NCBI GenBank assembly: GCA_030619415.1
Contig: JAUXBM010000014.1
Coordinates: 1-13,408 of the forward strand
Length of the DNA stretch: 13,408 nucleotides
DNA from: Chlorobiota bacterium
GTDB taxonomy: Bacteria > Bacteroidota > Bacteroidia > Bacteroidales > F082
Reading direction: 5' to 3'
Each line of letters starts with the position of its first letter. The first letter of the stretch is position 1. The position numbers and the translations under genes are program-made. Shown piece by piece: positions 1 to 6,786 of the stretch. The notes under the pieces are model-generated. The model was not told where the DNA came from and searched no databases. It saw nothing but the letters and a program-made list of their open reading frames with translations.

Positions 1-1
1 A

Positions 2-1759
2 CAGGTTGACGAAGCCCAAAGTGTCAATTCAATTTCTCAGGTTTATGTCGAAACTGAGAACAGACACAACTGGGGCACAGAAATTATAAGTTGGATTTTC
101 CCTATTGCCCTGATATTGGGTGTTTGGTTTTTCTTTATGCGGATGATGAGCCGTGGCGGCGGTGGTGCCGGTGGACAAATATTCAATATTGGTAAATCGA
201 AAGCCCAGATATACGATAAAAATACCAGCGTAAACATCAGCTTTAAAGATGTTGCCGGTCTTGAAGAGGCCAAAGTGGAGATCAAGGAAATTGTCGATTT
301 CCTTAAAACACCGGAGAAGTACACCAAACTTGGCGGCAAAATACCACGAGGTGTCCTGCTTGTTGGCCCTCCGGGAACCGGTAAAACATTGCTGGCGAAA
401 TCAGTTGCGGGCGAAGCTCATGTACCGTTCTACTCAATTTCAGGCTCCGATTTTGTGGAGATGTTTGTTGGTGTAGGAGCTTCCAGGGTGCGTGACCTTT
501 TTAAACAAGCCAAAGAAAAATCCCCAAGCATCATCTTTATTGATGAAATTGATGCAATAGGACGAGCACGTGGTAAAAATATGATTACCGGTGCCAACGA
601 TGAAAGAGAAAACACACTGAACCAGCTATTGACCGAGATGGATGGTTTTACACCAAATTCAGGAGTTATTATTCTTGCTGCTACAAATAGGGCAGATATC
701 CTCGACAAAGCATTGATGCGTGCAGGAAGATTTGACAGACAAATACATGTTGAATTACCCGACCTGGAAGAGAGAAAGGCCATTTTCAAAGTACATGCAC
801 GCCCGCTTAAATTATCCAAAGGAGTTAATGTTGACTTTCTTGCAAAACAAACACCGGGGTTTTCGGGAGCCGACATTGCCAACGTTTGTAACGAATCAGC
901 ATTGATTGCTGCCCGCGCTGAACATGAAGCAATCAAGAAACAGGATTTCATCGACGCTATTGACAGGATCATTGGCGGACTTGAAAAGAAAAATAAAATT
1001 GTTACCCCAAGCGAGAAAAAGATAGTTTCATACCACGAATCAGGTCATGCAGCCATTAGCTGGTTGCTCGAACATGCCCATCCCCTTGTTAAAGTGACCA
1101 TTGTTCCAAGAGGAAAATCACTTGGCGCAGCATGGTATTTGCCCGAAGAAAGACAGTTGACCAATGTTGAACAGATGTTGGATGAAATGACTGCCGCCCT
1201 CGGAGGACGCGCCGCAGAACAAGTTGTTTTCGGAAAAGTTTCGACAGGTGCATTGAATGATCTCGAAAGGGTATCAAAACAAGCTTTTGCGATGGTGGCC
1301 TATTATGGTTTTAGCAAAAAAATCGGCAATATCAGTTTTTACGATTCTACAGGTCAGCAGGAAATGTCGTTTAACAAGCCTTTCAGTGAAAAGACCAGTG
1401 AATTGATTGATCTGGAAGTGCGGGAACTAGTTGAGAAATGTTACGTCAGAGCAATCAAAATCCTCTCCGAAAACAGGGAGGGTTTAGATAAACTTGCAAG
1501 TATCCTGTTGGATAAAGAAGTAATATTCAGTGAGGACCTTAAGGAAGTATTTGGCGAGCGTCCGTGGGGCGACACTTCAACTTTGATGGGTGATATGATA
1601 TCTTCTGAAGAAGATCTTGAAGAAACCAAGAATGACGGACTTCCGGTTGAAGAAGAAACGGAAAAAAGTCAAACTGATACTGATGCTAATGCAGAAGTAA
1701 AAAAGGCAGATGCCAAAAAAGCAAAGCCTGAAAAGAAAGATGCTACGCCCGTAAAATAA
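2..1759 (+). CDS. ftsH: ATP-dependent zinc metalloprotease FtsH (5' truncated by window edge)
   Basis: Membrane-anchored AAA+ protease that extracts and degrades membrane and some soluble proteins. The frame is open from base 2 with no start, so the gene begins outside the window; 585 residues are visible and about 100 N-terminal residues (first membrane helix and most of the periplasmic part) are probably missing. In order: the end of the periplasmic segment, a second membrane helix (about 85-150), a Gly-rich linker, Walker A GPPGTGKT (365-388), Walker B IIFIDEID, the second region of homology ending in AGRFDR, the zinc motif HESGH (1034-1048), and the third zinc ligand Asp in GALND (1259-1261). 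All catalytic residues are present. The last 60 or so residues are an acidic, then Lys/Ala-rich tail of low complexity. The TTG at 116 lies inside the second membrane helix and is not the real start. In Escherichia coli FtsH controls LpxC turnover; whether that holds here is unknown. Confidence 0.97.
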   Translation, partial: QVDEAQSVNSISQVYVETENRHNWGTEIISWIFPIALILGVWFFFMRMMSRGGGGAGGQIFNIGKSKAQIYDKNTSVNISFKDVAGLEEAKVEIKEIVDFLKTPEKYTKLGGKIPRGVLLVGPPGTGKTLLAKSVAGEAHVPFYSISGSDFVEMFVGVGASRVRDLFKQAKEKSPSIIFIDEIDAIGRARGKNMITGANDERENTLNQLLTEMDGFTPNSGVIILAATNRADILDKALMRAGRFDRQIHVELPDLEERKAIFKVHARPLKLSKGVNVDFLAKQTPGFSGADIANVCNESALIAARAEHEAIKKQDFIDAIDRIIGGLEKKNKIVTPSEKKIVSYHESGHAAISWLLEHAHPLVKVTIVPRGKSLGAAWYLPEERQLTNVEQMLDEMTAALGGRAAEQVVFGKVSTGALNDLERVSKQAFAMVAYYGFSKKIGNISFYDSTGQQEMSFNKPFSEKTSELIDLEVRELVEKCYVRAIKILSENREGLDKLASILLDKEVIFSEDLKEVFGERPWGDTSTLMGDMISSEEDLEETKNDGLPVEEETEKSQTDTDANAEVKKADAKKAKPEKKDATPVK

Positions 1760-1760
1760 A

Positions 1761-2402
1761 ATGGAAGAGAGCACAACCAAAGAAAAGATTCTCAAGAAGG
1801 TACGAAATGCTTTGATAAGCAAGTCGGAAAATCCTTTTAAAGATGTCGATTTTAGCAGCCCTGTTTATAAAAAGCTTGAGGAATCACCTGAAATCCAATT
1901 TGCGCTAAATCTGCGTGAAGCAGGGGGCCGGTTTATTTATTGCGAGAATGATAACGCAATATTGGATCACCTTCGCACCTTGATGAAACAGAAGGGCTGG
2001 AAACAAGTGTATACGCTCGATAAAAAAATAAGCAATCTGCTCAACCAGGAAAAGATCAATGCCCTAACCTCCCCTGAGCAATTTGACGATTCATCTGTTG
2101 CCATCACACGCTGCGACTTTTTGATTGCACGATTTGGAAGCATCATGGTGTCATCTGGTTTATCGGCCGGACGAAGGATTTTTTCCGCACACGAATCACA
2201 TATTGTATTGGGAATGGCTTCGCAAATAGTACCCGAATTAAAAGATGCCATAAAAGGCCTGAAAAAGAAATACCGGGGTAATTTTCCTTCCCAGGTATCT
2301 GTAATCACCGGGCCAAGCCGAACAGCTGATATCGAAAAAACACTTGTGATGGGCGCACATGGACCGCGTGAGCTATACGTGTTTTTAGTGGATGATATGT
2401 AA
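1761..2402 (+). CDS. LUD-domain protein, LutC/YkgG family, stand-alone
   Basis: 213-residue cytosolic protein of the LUD (LutC/YkgG, formerly DUF162) family. The family signature is clear at the C-terminus: GPSRTADIE at residues 184-192 and GAHGPREL at 198-205, preceded by a Gly-Ser segment (ARFGSIMVSSG, 123-133) typical of the fold. In the LutABC system LutC works with the iron-sulfur proteins LutA and LutB in L-lactate oxidation, but neither partner is nearby. The ATG lies one base after the ftsH stop codon, so the gene is very probably co-transcribed with ftsH. No membrane segment or signal peptide is visible, and there is no Cys cluster for a metal centre. The family call is firm. The specific role is unknown; a lactate function should not be assumed from homology to LutC alone. 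Confidence 0.9.
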   Translation: MEESTTKEKILKKVRNALISKSENPFKDVDFSSPVYKKLEESPEIQFALNLREAGGRFIYCENDNAILDHLRTLMKQKGWKQVYTLDKKISNLLNQEKINALTSPEQFDDSSVAITRCDFLIARFGSIMVSSGLSAGRRIFSAHESHIVLGMASQIVPELKDAIKGLKKKYRGNFPSQVSVITGPSRTADIEKTLVMGAHGPRELYVFLVDDM

Positions 2403-2557
2403 TCCGGTTCTCTATTCCTAACCTAAAAAACTACTAAATCTCTTATTCTTTGCAACTTAGCGGATTTGCGTGAGGTTTTATAAATGGTGCTGGCTTTAAC
2501 ACACCAGATGATAACGTTTGTTTTTATATTTTTACCTTTTCTTAATAGCCGTTTCTT

Positions 2558-3370
2558 TTGAAAGAAATATATATAAGAACCATAACCGGAGTTTTTTTCC
2601 TTGTCGCTATTATTGGTTCTATTTTGTATAGTCCCTTTGCATTTTTTGGTGTTATTTTTGTTTTTACTTTTCTTGCACTCAAAGAGTTTTTGGTTCTTTC
2701 GTGTACGCAAGGAATCACTTCTCAAAATGTTACCTATCTGGGACTAGGTATGTTTTGCTATATCCTTGTTGGGTTGATTGGGCTTGGATATATCGACATC
2801 CGTTTTGCCTTTTTACTATTGCTCCTTTTTCCGATTTTGGTGATACAGGAACTATTTAGAAAGGATAATCCATCATGGAAGAGAATCGGAAGTTATTTGA
2901 CCGGCTTTTTTTATGTAGCCGTCCCTTTTGGATTGATTAACGCATTGTTTTTTTTACCGGGGCATTTAACATATTCTATCGCGATCGTTGTTGGCATGTT
3001 CGCCATCATCTGGGCTAGCGATGTGTTTGCCTACCTTGTTGGTTCAAAACTGGGTAAAAACAAATTGTTCGAGAGAATATCACCCAATAAATCCTGGGAA
3101 GGAAGCATTGGAGGATTGGTTTTTGCCCTTCTGACAGCCTATGTTTTGTCCTTATTTTTTAAAGAACTAAACCTTGTTCAATGGCTCATTATGGCAGTGC
3201 TCCTTGTGATCGTAGGCACACTTGGCGATTTGTCTGAATCGATGCTCAAGCGGCAGGCCGGTGTTAAAGATTCAGGAAATATTATGCCGGGACATGGTGG
3301 TGTTCTCGATCGTTTTGATTCCATTATTTTTTCCACTCCTTTTGTACTTGTTTACATAAACCTGATTTGA
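2558..3370 (+). CDS. cdsA: Phosphatidate cytidylyltransferase (CDP-diacylglycerol synthase)
   Basis: Integral membrane enzyme that makes CDP-diacylglycerol from phosphatidate and CTP, the branch point of phospholipid synthesis. The 270 residues are mostly hydrophobic, with about eight membrane segments. The CTP-transferase signature spans residues 228-254 and reads S-M-L-K-R, then K-D-S-G, then P-G-H-G-G, ending D-R-F-D. A second conserved stretch (ISPNKSWEGSIGG, about 174-186) is also present. Length is normal for the family. The start is TTG: an in-frame TAG at 2546-2548 leaves room for only three more codons upstream, none of them a normal start, and the N-terminus MKEIYIRTITG fits the family. 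A TACCTTTT at 2533-2540 is a one-mismatch match to the Bacteroidota -7 element and could be its promoter. psd follows after two bases. Confidence 0.96.
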   Translation: MKEIYIRTITGVFFLVAIIGSILYSPFAFFGVIFVFTFLALKEFLVLSCTQGITSQNVTYLGLGMFCYILVGLIGLGYIDIRFAFLLLLLFPILVIQELFRKDNPSWKRIGSYLTGFFYVAVPFGLINALFFLPGHLTYSIAIVVGMFAIIWASDVFAYLVGSKLGKNKLFERISPNKSWEGSIGGLVFALLTAYVLSLFFKELNLVQWLIMAVLLVIVGTLGDLSESMLKRQAGVKDSGNIMPGHGGVLDRFDSIIFSTPFVLVYINLI

Positions 3371-3372
3371 TT

Positions 3373-4023
3373 ATGAGAATTCACCGAGAAGGTTTTCAGA
3401 TAATATTAATTACCATCCTTATCGTGGTGGTTGCCTGGTTGCTGGTAAAAAATTATGTGCCCTACACTATGATCAGATACGGCCTATTGGCAGGGCTGTT
3501 GATTTTGTTGCTGTGGGTTGTCAGGTTTTTCAGAATGCCCAAAAGAACCATCAATTACGGCGACCATATTTTATCAAGTGCTGATGGTAAAATAGTAGCC
3601 ATCGAAGAAGTAGACGAATCGGAGTATTTTAATGGCCGGAGGATGATGATTTCTGTGTTTATGTCGCCATTCGATGTTCATGTTAATTGGTATCCTTTTG
3701 ATGGCACCGTAAAATATTCAAAATACCACCCCGGCAGGTTTCTAATTGCCCATCACCCAAAATCATCCGAATTGAACGAATGCACCAGTGTTGTTTTGGA
3801 AAAATCGCAAGACGAAAATGTACTTATTCGTCAGGTAGCAGGAGTAATGGCGCGTCGGATCATCTGTTATGCACAACCAAACACACAGGTTAAACAAGGA
3901 GAAGAAATGGGAATTATCCGTTTTGGCTCAAGGGTGGATTTCTTTTTACCTACCGATGTGCAAGTCAAAGTGAAGATGGGGCAGACAGTGAGGGCACAAA
4001 AAACTGTAATTGCTGAATTCTAG
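3373..4023 (+). CDS. psd: Phosphatidylserine decarboxylase, short pyruvoyl form
   Basis: Converts phosphatidylserine to phosphatidylethanolamine at the inner membrane. The 216-residue protein has two N-terminal hydrophobic segments (about 8-24 and 35-52), then the decarboxylase domain with SSADGKI (68-74), MSPFDVHVNWYP (97-108) and YHPGRF (118-123). The self-cleavage site is the Gly-Ser pair in RFGSRVDFF: cleavage before Ser186 would generate the pyruvoyl group and leave an alpha chain of about 31 residues. The size and GS site mark the short form of the family rather than the longer LGST form of enterobacteria. I chose ATG 3373, two bases after the cdsA stop; a TTG at 3367 overlapping that stop would add only two residues. 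The gene is surely in the cdsA operon. Its stop codon lies in the CTAG it shares with the convergent HAD gene. Confidence 0.94.
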   Translation: MRIHREGFQIILITILIVVVAWLLVKNYVPYTMIRYGLLAGLLILLLWVVRFFRMPKRTINYGDHILSSADGKIVAIEEVDESEYFNGRRMMISVFMSPFDVHVNWYPFDGTVKYSKYHPGRFLIAHHPKSSELNECTSVVLEKSQDENVLIRQVAGVMARRIICYAQPNTQVKQGEEMGIIRFGSRVDFFLPTDVQVKVKMGQTVRAQKTVIAEF

Positions 4024-4718
4024 AGAAATTCTTTCAACTCAATTAAGTCGTTGATATAGTAAGTGCTTTTGTTATTCTCATAAACTTTTGCAGGATCGAA
4101 TAAAACCTGGTCCATATCAAATTGCTGTGCGCCCACAATATCCACTTCCAGATCATCACCAATCATCAAACTCAACTCAGGTTTAGCACCTGATTTATTA
4201 AAAGCATATCGAAAAATCCTTTCATCGGGTTTTTTATAACCTGCCTCTTCCGAAGTGATGATTGTTTGAAAATACGGCCCCAACCCGGATGAACGAAGTT
4301 TGGTTTCCTGCACTTCGCTAAACCCATTCGTAATTAAATGGAGATTGTATTTTGGCTGTAAATAATCGAGCATCATCATTGCGTTTGGAAATAAGGCCAC
4401 GCGTAACGGACTGATGGTGATATAATCGCGTCCGATTTTTTCTGCAAGCTCATCATTATCAACGCCAAAATCATTCAGCGTCAGGCGAAACCTCAATCCA
4501 CGCAACACCTCCTTCTTAATTTTTCCTTCGCGGTAATCAGCCCACAACAAATCATTATGAACATTATACGCTTCTTGAAATGCATCAACAGATTCAATTC
4601 CATATTGTTCCAACTTATCATTTTCATAAATTTCGCTAAAAGCCATACGCGCACTGCTGTCAAAATCCCACAGCGTACGGTCGAGATCAAAAAAAATGTG
4701 TTGGTATTTATTATTCAT
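4020..4718 (-). CDS. yjjG: HAD-superfamily hydrolase, YjjG-type noncanonical pyrimidine nucleotidase
   Basis: 232-residue cytosolic haloacid dehalogenase-type phosphatase. Motif I is FFDLDRTLWDF, with nucleophile Asp11 and acid Asp13; the DLDxTLWDF form is characteristic of the YjjG family of 5'-nucleotidases. Motif II is ITNG (Thr130-Asn131), motif III the Lys in GYKKPDERIF (about 162), and motif IV GDDLEVDIVGA (Asp188 and Asp193). A helical cap of about 90 residues sits between motifs I and II, as in subfamily IA. E. coli YjjG hydrolyses noncanonical pyrimidine mononucleotides and is thought to keep them out of DNA; the same role here is inferred from homology. The gene is monocistronic, convergent with psd and divergent from gap. 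A TAGCTTTG element lies 18 bases before its ATG. Confidence 0.87.
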   Translation of the reverse strand: MNNKYQHIFFDLDRTLWDFDSSARMAFSEIYENDKLEQYGIESVDAFQEAYNVHNDLLWADYREGKIKKEVLRGLRFRLTLNDFGVDNDELAEKIGRDYITISPLRVALFPNAMMMLDYLQPKYNLHLITNGFSEVQETKLRSSGLGPYFQTIITSEEAGYKKPDERIFRYAFNKSGAKPELSLMIGDDLEVDIVGAQQFDMDQVLFDPAKVYENNKSTYYINDLIELKEFL

Positions 4719-4736
4719 GGACTAAATTTTGGCTTG

Positions 4737-4744
4737 CAAAGCTA
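4737..4744 (-). promoter_or_regulatory. Candidate Bacteroidota -7 promoter element for the yjjG-type gene
   Basis: Read on the minus strand this is TAGCTTTG, an exact match to the TAnnTTTG -7 consensus of Bacteroidota primary sigma factors. It ends 18 bases before the ATG at 4718, implying a leader of roughly a dozen bases. I find no TTTG at the usual -33 spacing, so the call rests on one box and its position. Confidence 0.4.
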
Positions 4745-4824
4745 GTTAATTCTAAAAGTAAAATCCGATCAGAATGTTCATACAAAATTTAATATAAACC
4801 ATGCAAATGAACAGCGGGAATCGA

Positions 4825-4832
4825 TAAATTTG
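4825..4832 (+). promoter_or_regulatory. Candidate Bacteroidota -7 promoter element for gap
   Basis: TAAATTTG matches TAnnTTTG exactly and ends 21 bases before the ATG at 4854. The alternative TTG start of gap at 4830 lies inside this element, which argues for the downstream ATG. No -33 TTTG is seen at the expected distance. Confidence 0.4.
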
Positions 4833-4853
4833 CTGAAAATAAAAACGAAAAAT

Positions 4854-5867
4854 ATGTCTAAGATCAGGATAGCCATTAACGGGTTTGGAAGAATAGGACG
4901 AATTACTTTCAGGAAAATACTGGAAAAAGAAAATATGGAAGTCGTGGCGGTAAACGACATTACTGATTCGGCCAATCTCGCTCATCTTTTAAAATACGAT
5001 TCTGTCCACGGGCGGTTCAATGGTGAAATAGAAAACAACGGCGATCACTTTATGGTAAATGGTCAGAAAGTAATTGTATTGAATGAACCTGATCCGGCAA
5101 AATTACCGTGGACTTCATTAAATATAGATGTTGTTATAGAATCGACCGGGGCATTTGTTGAATATAAAGAGGCCATCAAACACATTGAACAATCGGGAGC
5201 GAAAAAAGTGATTATTTCCGCCCCTGCAAAAGGCGAGCATGAAAACGTAAAATATGTAGTTCTTGGTGTAAACGAACATATCATCGATAAGGAAGATGTC
5301 ATCATCTCAAATGCTTCGTGTACAACCAATAATGTTGCTCCTTTAATTAAGATCCTCGATGAAAAATGGGGAATTGAAAAAGGGTTTGTTACGACCGTTC
5401 ATTCCTACACCAAAGATCAGAACCTGGTTGACGGACCGCACAAAGACTGGCGCCGGGGGCGTGCCGCCGCTTATTCAATCGTTCCTACAACAACCGGGGC
5501 AGCCAAAGCCGCCACCAGGATATTTCCCCATCTCGAAAAAAACCTGGGGGGCGCCGGAATCCGTGTACCCGTCATTGATGGCTCTTTAACAGATTTTACC
5601 TGTACCTTAAAAACCCCAACGAGTGCCGAAGAAATAAACACCGCTTTCAAACAGGCCGCTGAAGGTAGTTTGCGGGGAATTTTAGAATACACCGAAGATC
5701 CCATCGTATCGATGGATGTAATAGGCAATACCCATTCGGCAGTTTTTGATGCCGGACTTACCGCAGTTTTAGGAGATAAAAACAAGCTTGTAAAAGTGGT
5801 TGCCTGGTACGACAACGAGATGGGCTATTCAAGCCGATTGGTAGAATTAATTGAGCAGTTTGTTTAA
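4854..5867 (+). CDS. gap: Glyceraldehyde-3-phosphate dehydrogenase, type I
   Basis: Cytosolic glycolytic enzyme that oxidises glyceraldehyde 3-phosphate to 1,3-bisphosphoglycerate. From ATG 4854 the protein has 337 residues, the normal length. It opens with the dinucleotide-binding motif INGFGRIGR (8-16); Asp35 in VAVND favours NAD over NADP. The catalytic cysteine is Cys156 in NASCTTN and the base is His183 in TVHSYT. The C-terminal WYDNEMGYSSRLVEL is standard. An in-frame TTG at 4830 would add eight Lys-rich residues not expected for the family and falls within a promoter-like box, so I prefer 4854. The gene is flanked by genes on the opposite strand on both sides and is probably monocistronic. 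Nothing in the sequence points to a role other than central glycolysis or gluconeogenesis. Confidence 0.97.
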   Translation: MSKIRIAINGFGRIGRITFRKILEKENMEVVAVNDITDSANLAHLLKYDSVHGRFNGEIENNGDHFMVNGQKVIVLNEPDPAKLPWTSLNIDVVIESTGAFVEYKEAIKHIEQSGAKKVIISAPAKGEHENVKYVVLGVNEHIIDKEDVIISNASCTTNNVAPLIKILDEKWGIEKGFVTTVHSYTKDQNLVDGPHKDWRRGRAAAYSIVPTTTGAAKAATRIFPHLEKNLGGAGIRVPVIDGSLTDFTCTLKTPTSAEEINTAFKQAAEGSLRGILEYTEDPIVSMDVIGNTHSAVFDAGLTAVLGDKNKLVKVVAWYDNEMGYSSRLVELIEQFV

Positions 5868-5879
5868 TTAACCTGTCCC

Positions 5880-5903
5880 GTTTTAAGCGTCCACGCTTAA
5901 AAC
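5880..5903. repeat. Perfect palindrome, left half of a REP-like pair
   Basis: Perfect 11-base arms (5880-5890 and 5893-5903) around a central CC. The inner 14 bases, AAGCGTCCACGCTT, recur reverse-complemented in the second palindrome at 5937-5958. It sits 12 bases after the gap stop codon. No T-run follows on either strand, so it is not a standard intrinsic terminator, although it could stall or protect transcript ends. Confidence 0.85.
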
Positions 5904-5936
5904 ATTGCCTCAAAGATCAACTCTTAAAATACTCTA

Positions 5937-5958
5937 TTTCAAGCGTGGACGCTTGAAA
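5937..5958. repeat. Perfect palindrome, right half of a REP-like pair
   Basis: Perfect 10-base arms (5937-5946 and 5949-5958) around a central GG. Compared with the reverse complement of the first palindrome it differs in the core only by a paired change: T5884-A5899 there corresponds to C5940-G5955 here, so base pairing is kept. It ends 13 bases from the lpxH stop codon. Confidence 0.85.
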
Positions 5959-5971
5959 CGTTTAACGACGG

Positions 5972-6733
5972 TTACCGATTAAAATATTCAATCCTCATTT
6001 TTCCATCCTCAAAAACACCATACGAAAAATGTGTAATCCAATCGCCTAAAATGACAATCTCCGCTTTTTCGCCAACTTTTAACTGAAGCGGTATATGACG
6101 GTGACCAAATATCAAGTAATCGATATCAGGGTGCTTTTTTACTTCATCCGTTGCAAAACTGATCAGTCTTTCTTCGTGGTGTATTGATTTATTTTCCGAT
6201 TTTCCTTCTTTGGACATATTTGCCAAACGGCTTTTCTTTGAAAAATAAAGTCCCATCCTGGCGCCAATATCCGGATGCAGCCACCTGAACAAAAATTGGT
6301 TGAATTTCAGCTCAAATACTTTTTTCAAAAATTTATATCCATGGTCTCCGGGGCCCAATCCATCGCCATGGGCCAGGAATAATTTTTTTCCGTCAAACTC
6401 ACTTATTTCAGGTTTCCGGTGCAGTTGGACATTCATTTCTTTGGCGAGATAATCAAATGCCCACACATCATGGTTTCCGCGAAAAAGATGCACCGGAATT
6501 CCATTATCGGTAATTTCTGCGATTTTACCCAATAAACGGGCATATCCTTTGGGTATTACATATTTATATTCGAACCAAAAATCAAACACATCGCCCATCA
6601 GGTAGATGGCTGTAGCATCTTCCGATACCTTGTCGAGCCATCGAACCAGCATTTTTTCCCGCTTTAGGCTGCGTTCGGCATCAGGTATTCCAAGATGAAA
6701 ATCGGAAGCAAAGTATAATTTAGTTTTTCCCAC
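5972..6733 (-). CDS. lpxH: UDP-2,3-diacylglucosamine diphosphatase (LpxH-type metallophosphatase)
   Basis: Calcineurin-like phosphatase of 253 residues expected to hydrolyse UDP-2,3-diacylglucosamine to lipid X and UMP in lipid A synthesis at the inner membrane. Metal-binding motifs appear in order: SDFHLG (Asp11, His13), GDVFDFWFE (Asp48), GNHD (Asn87, His88), HGDG (122-125) and GHRH (210-213). The GDVFDFWFE form and a long insert between HGDG and GHRH are typical of LpxH rather than generic phosphatases. The start is GTG at 6733, fixed by an in-frame TAA immediately upstream. It lies 53 bases downstream of the purine nucleoside phosphorylase gene on the same strand and is probably the last gene of an operon with lpxK, which supports the lipid A assignment. 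No lpxB or lpxD is nearby. Confidence 0.88.
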   Translation of the reverse strand: MGKTKLYFASDFHLGIPDAERSLKREKMLVRWLDKVSEDATAIYLMGDVFDFWFEYKYVIPKGYARLLGKIAEITDNGIPVHLFRGNHDVWAFDYLAKEMNVQLHRKPEISEFDGKKLFLAHGDGLGPGDHGYKFLKKVFELKFNQFLFRWLHPDIGARMGLYFSKKSRLANMSKEGKSENKSIHHEERLISFATDEVKKHPDIDYLIFGHRHIPLQLKVGEKAEIVILGDWITHFSYGVFEDGKMRIEYFNR

Positions 6734-6786
6734 TTAGCTTGAGATAGGTTCAGGGGATAAAATTACAATTCTACAGAAAACGACCA

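Noticed and set aside
116..118. TTG as start of ftsH
   Set aside because: It lies inside the second membrane helix; the same frame is open to base 2 and encodes the expected preceding FtsH sequence.
430..972. 180-codon minus-strand open frame within ftsH
   Set aside because: Antisense shadow of the AAA+ domain; the Ser/Leu-rich translation matches no family I recognise.
2485..2507. TGGTG/CACCA inverted repeat in the gap before cdsA
   Set aside because: The arms are only five bases with a long loop and no T-run; not convincing as a terminator or operator.
2517..2540. TTTG at 2517-2520 paired with TACCTTTT at 2533-2540 as a full cdsA promoter
   Set aside because: The spacing of 12 bases is well short of the roughly 19-21 usual between -33 and -7 boxes; only the -7-like box is mentioned.
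3367..3369. TTG as start of psd
   Set aside because: It overlaps the cdsA stop and adds only two residues; the ATG at 3373 gives a normal N-terminus.
4830..4832. TTG as start of gap
   Set aside because: It adds eight residues atypical for the family and sits in a -7-like promoter box; ATG 4854 gives the standard length.
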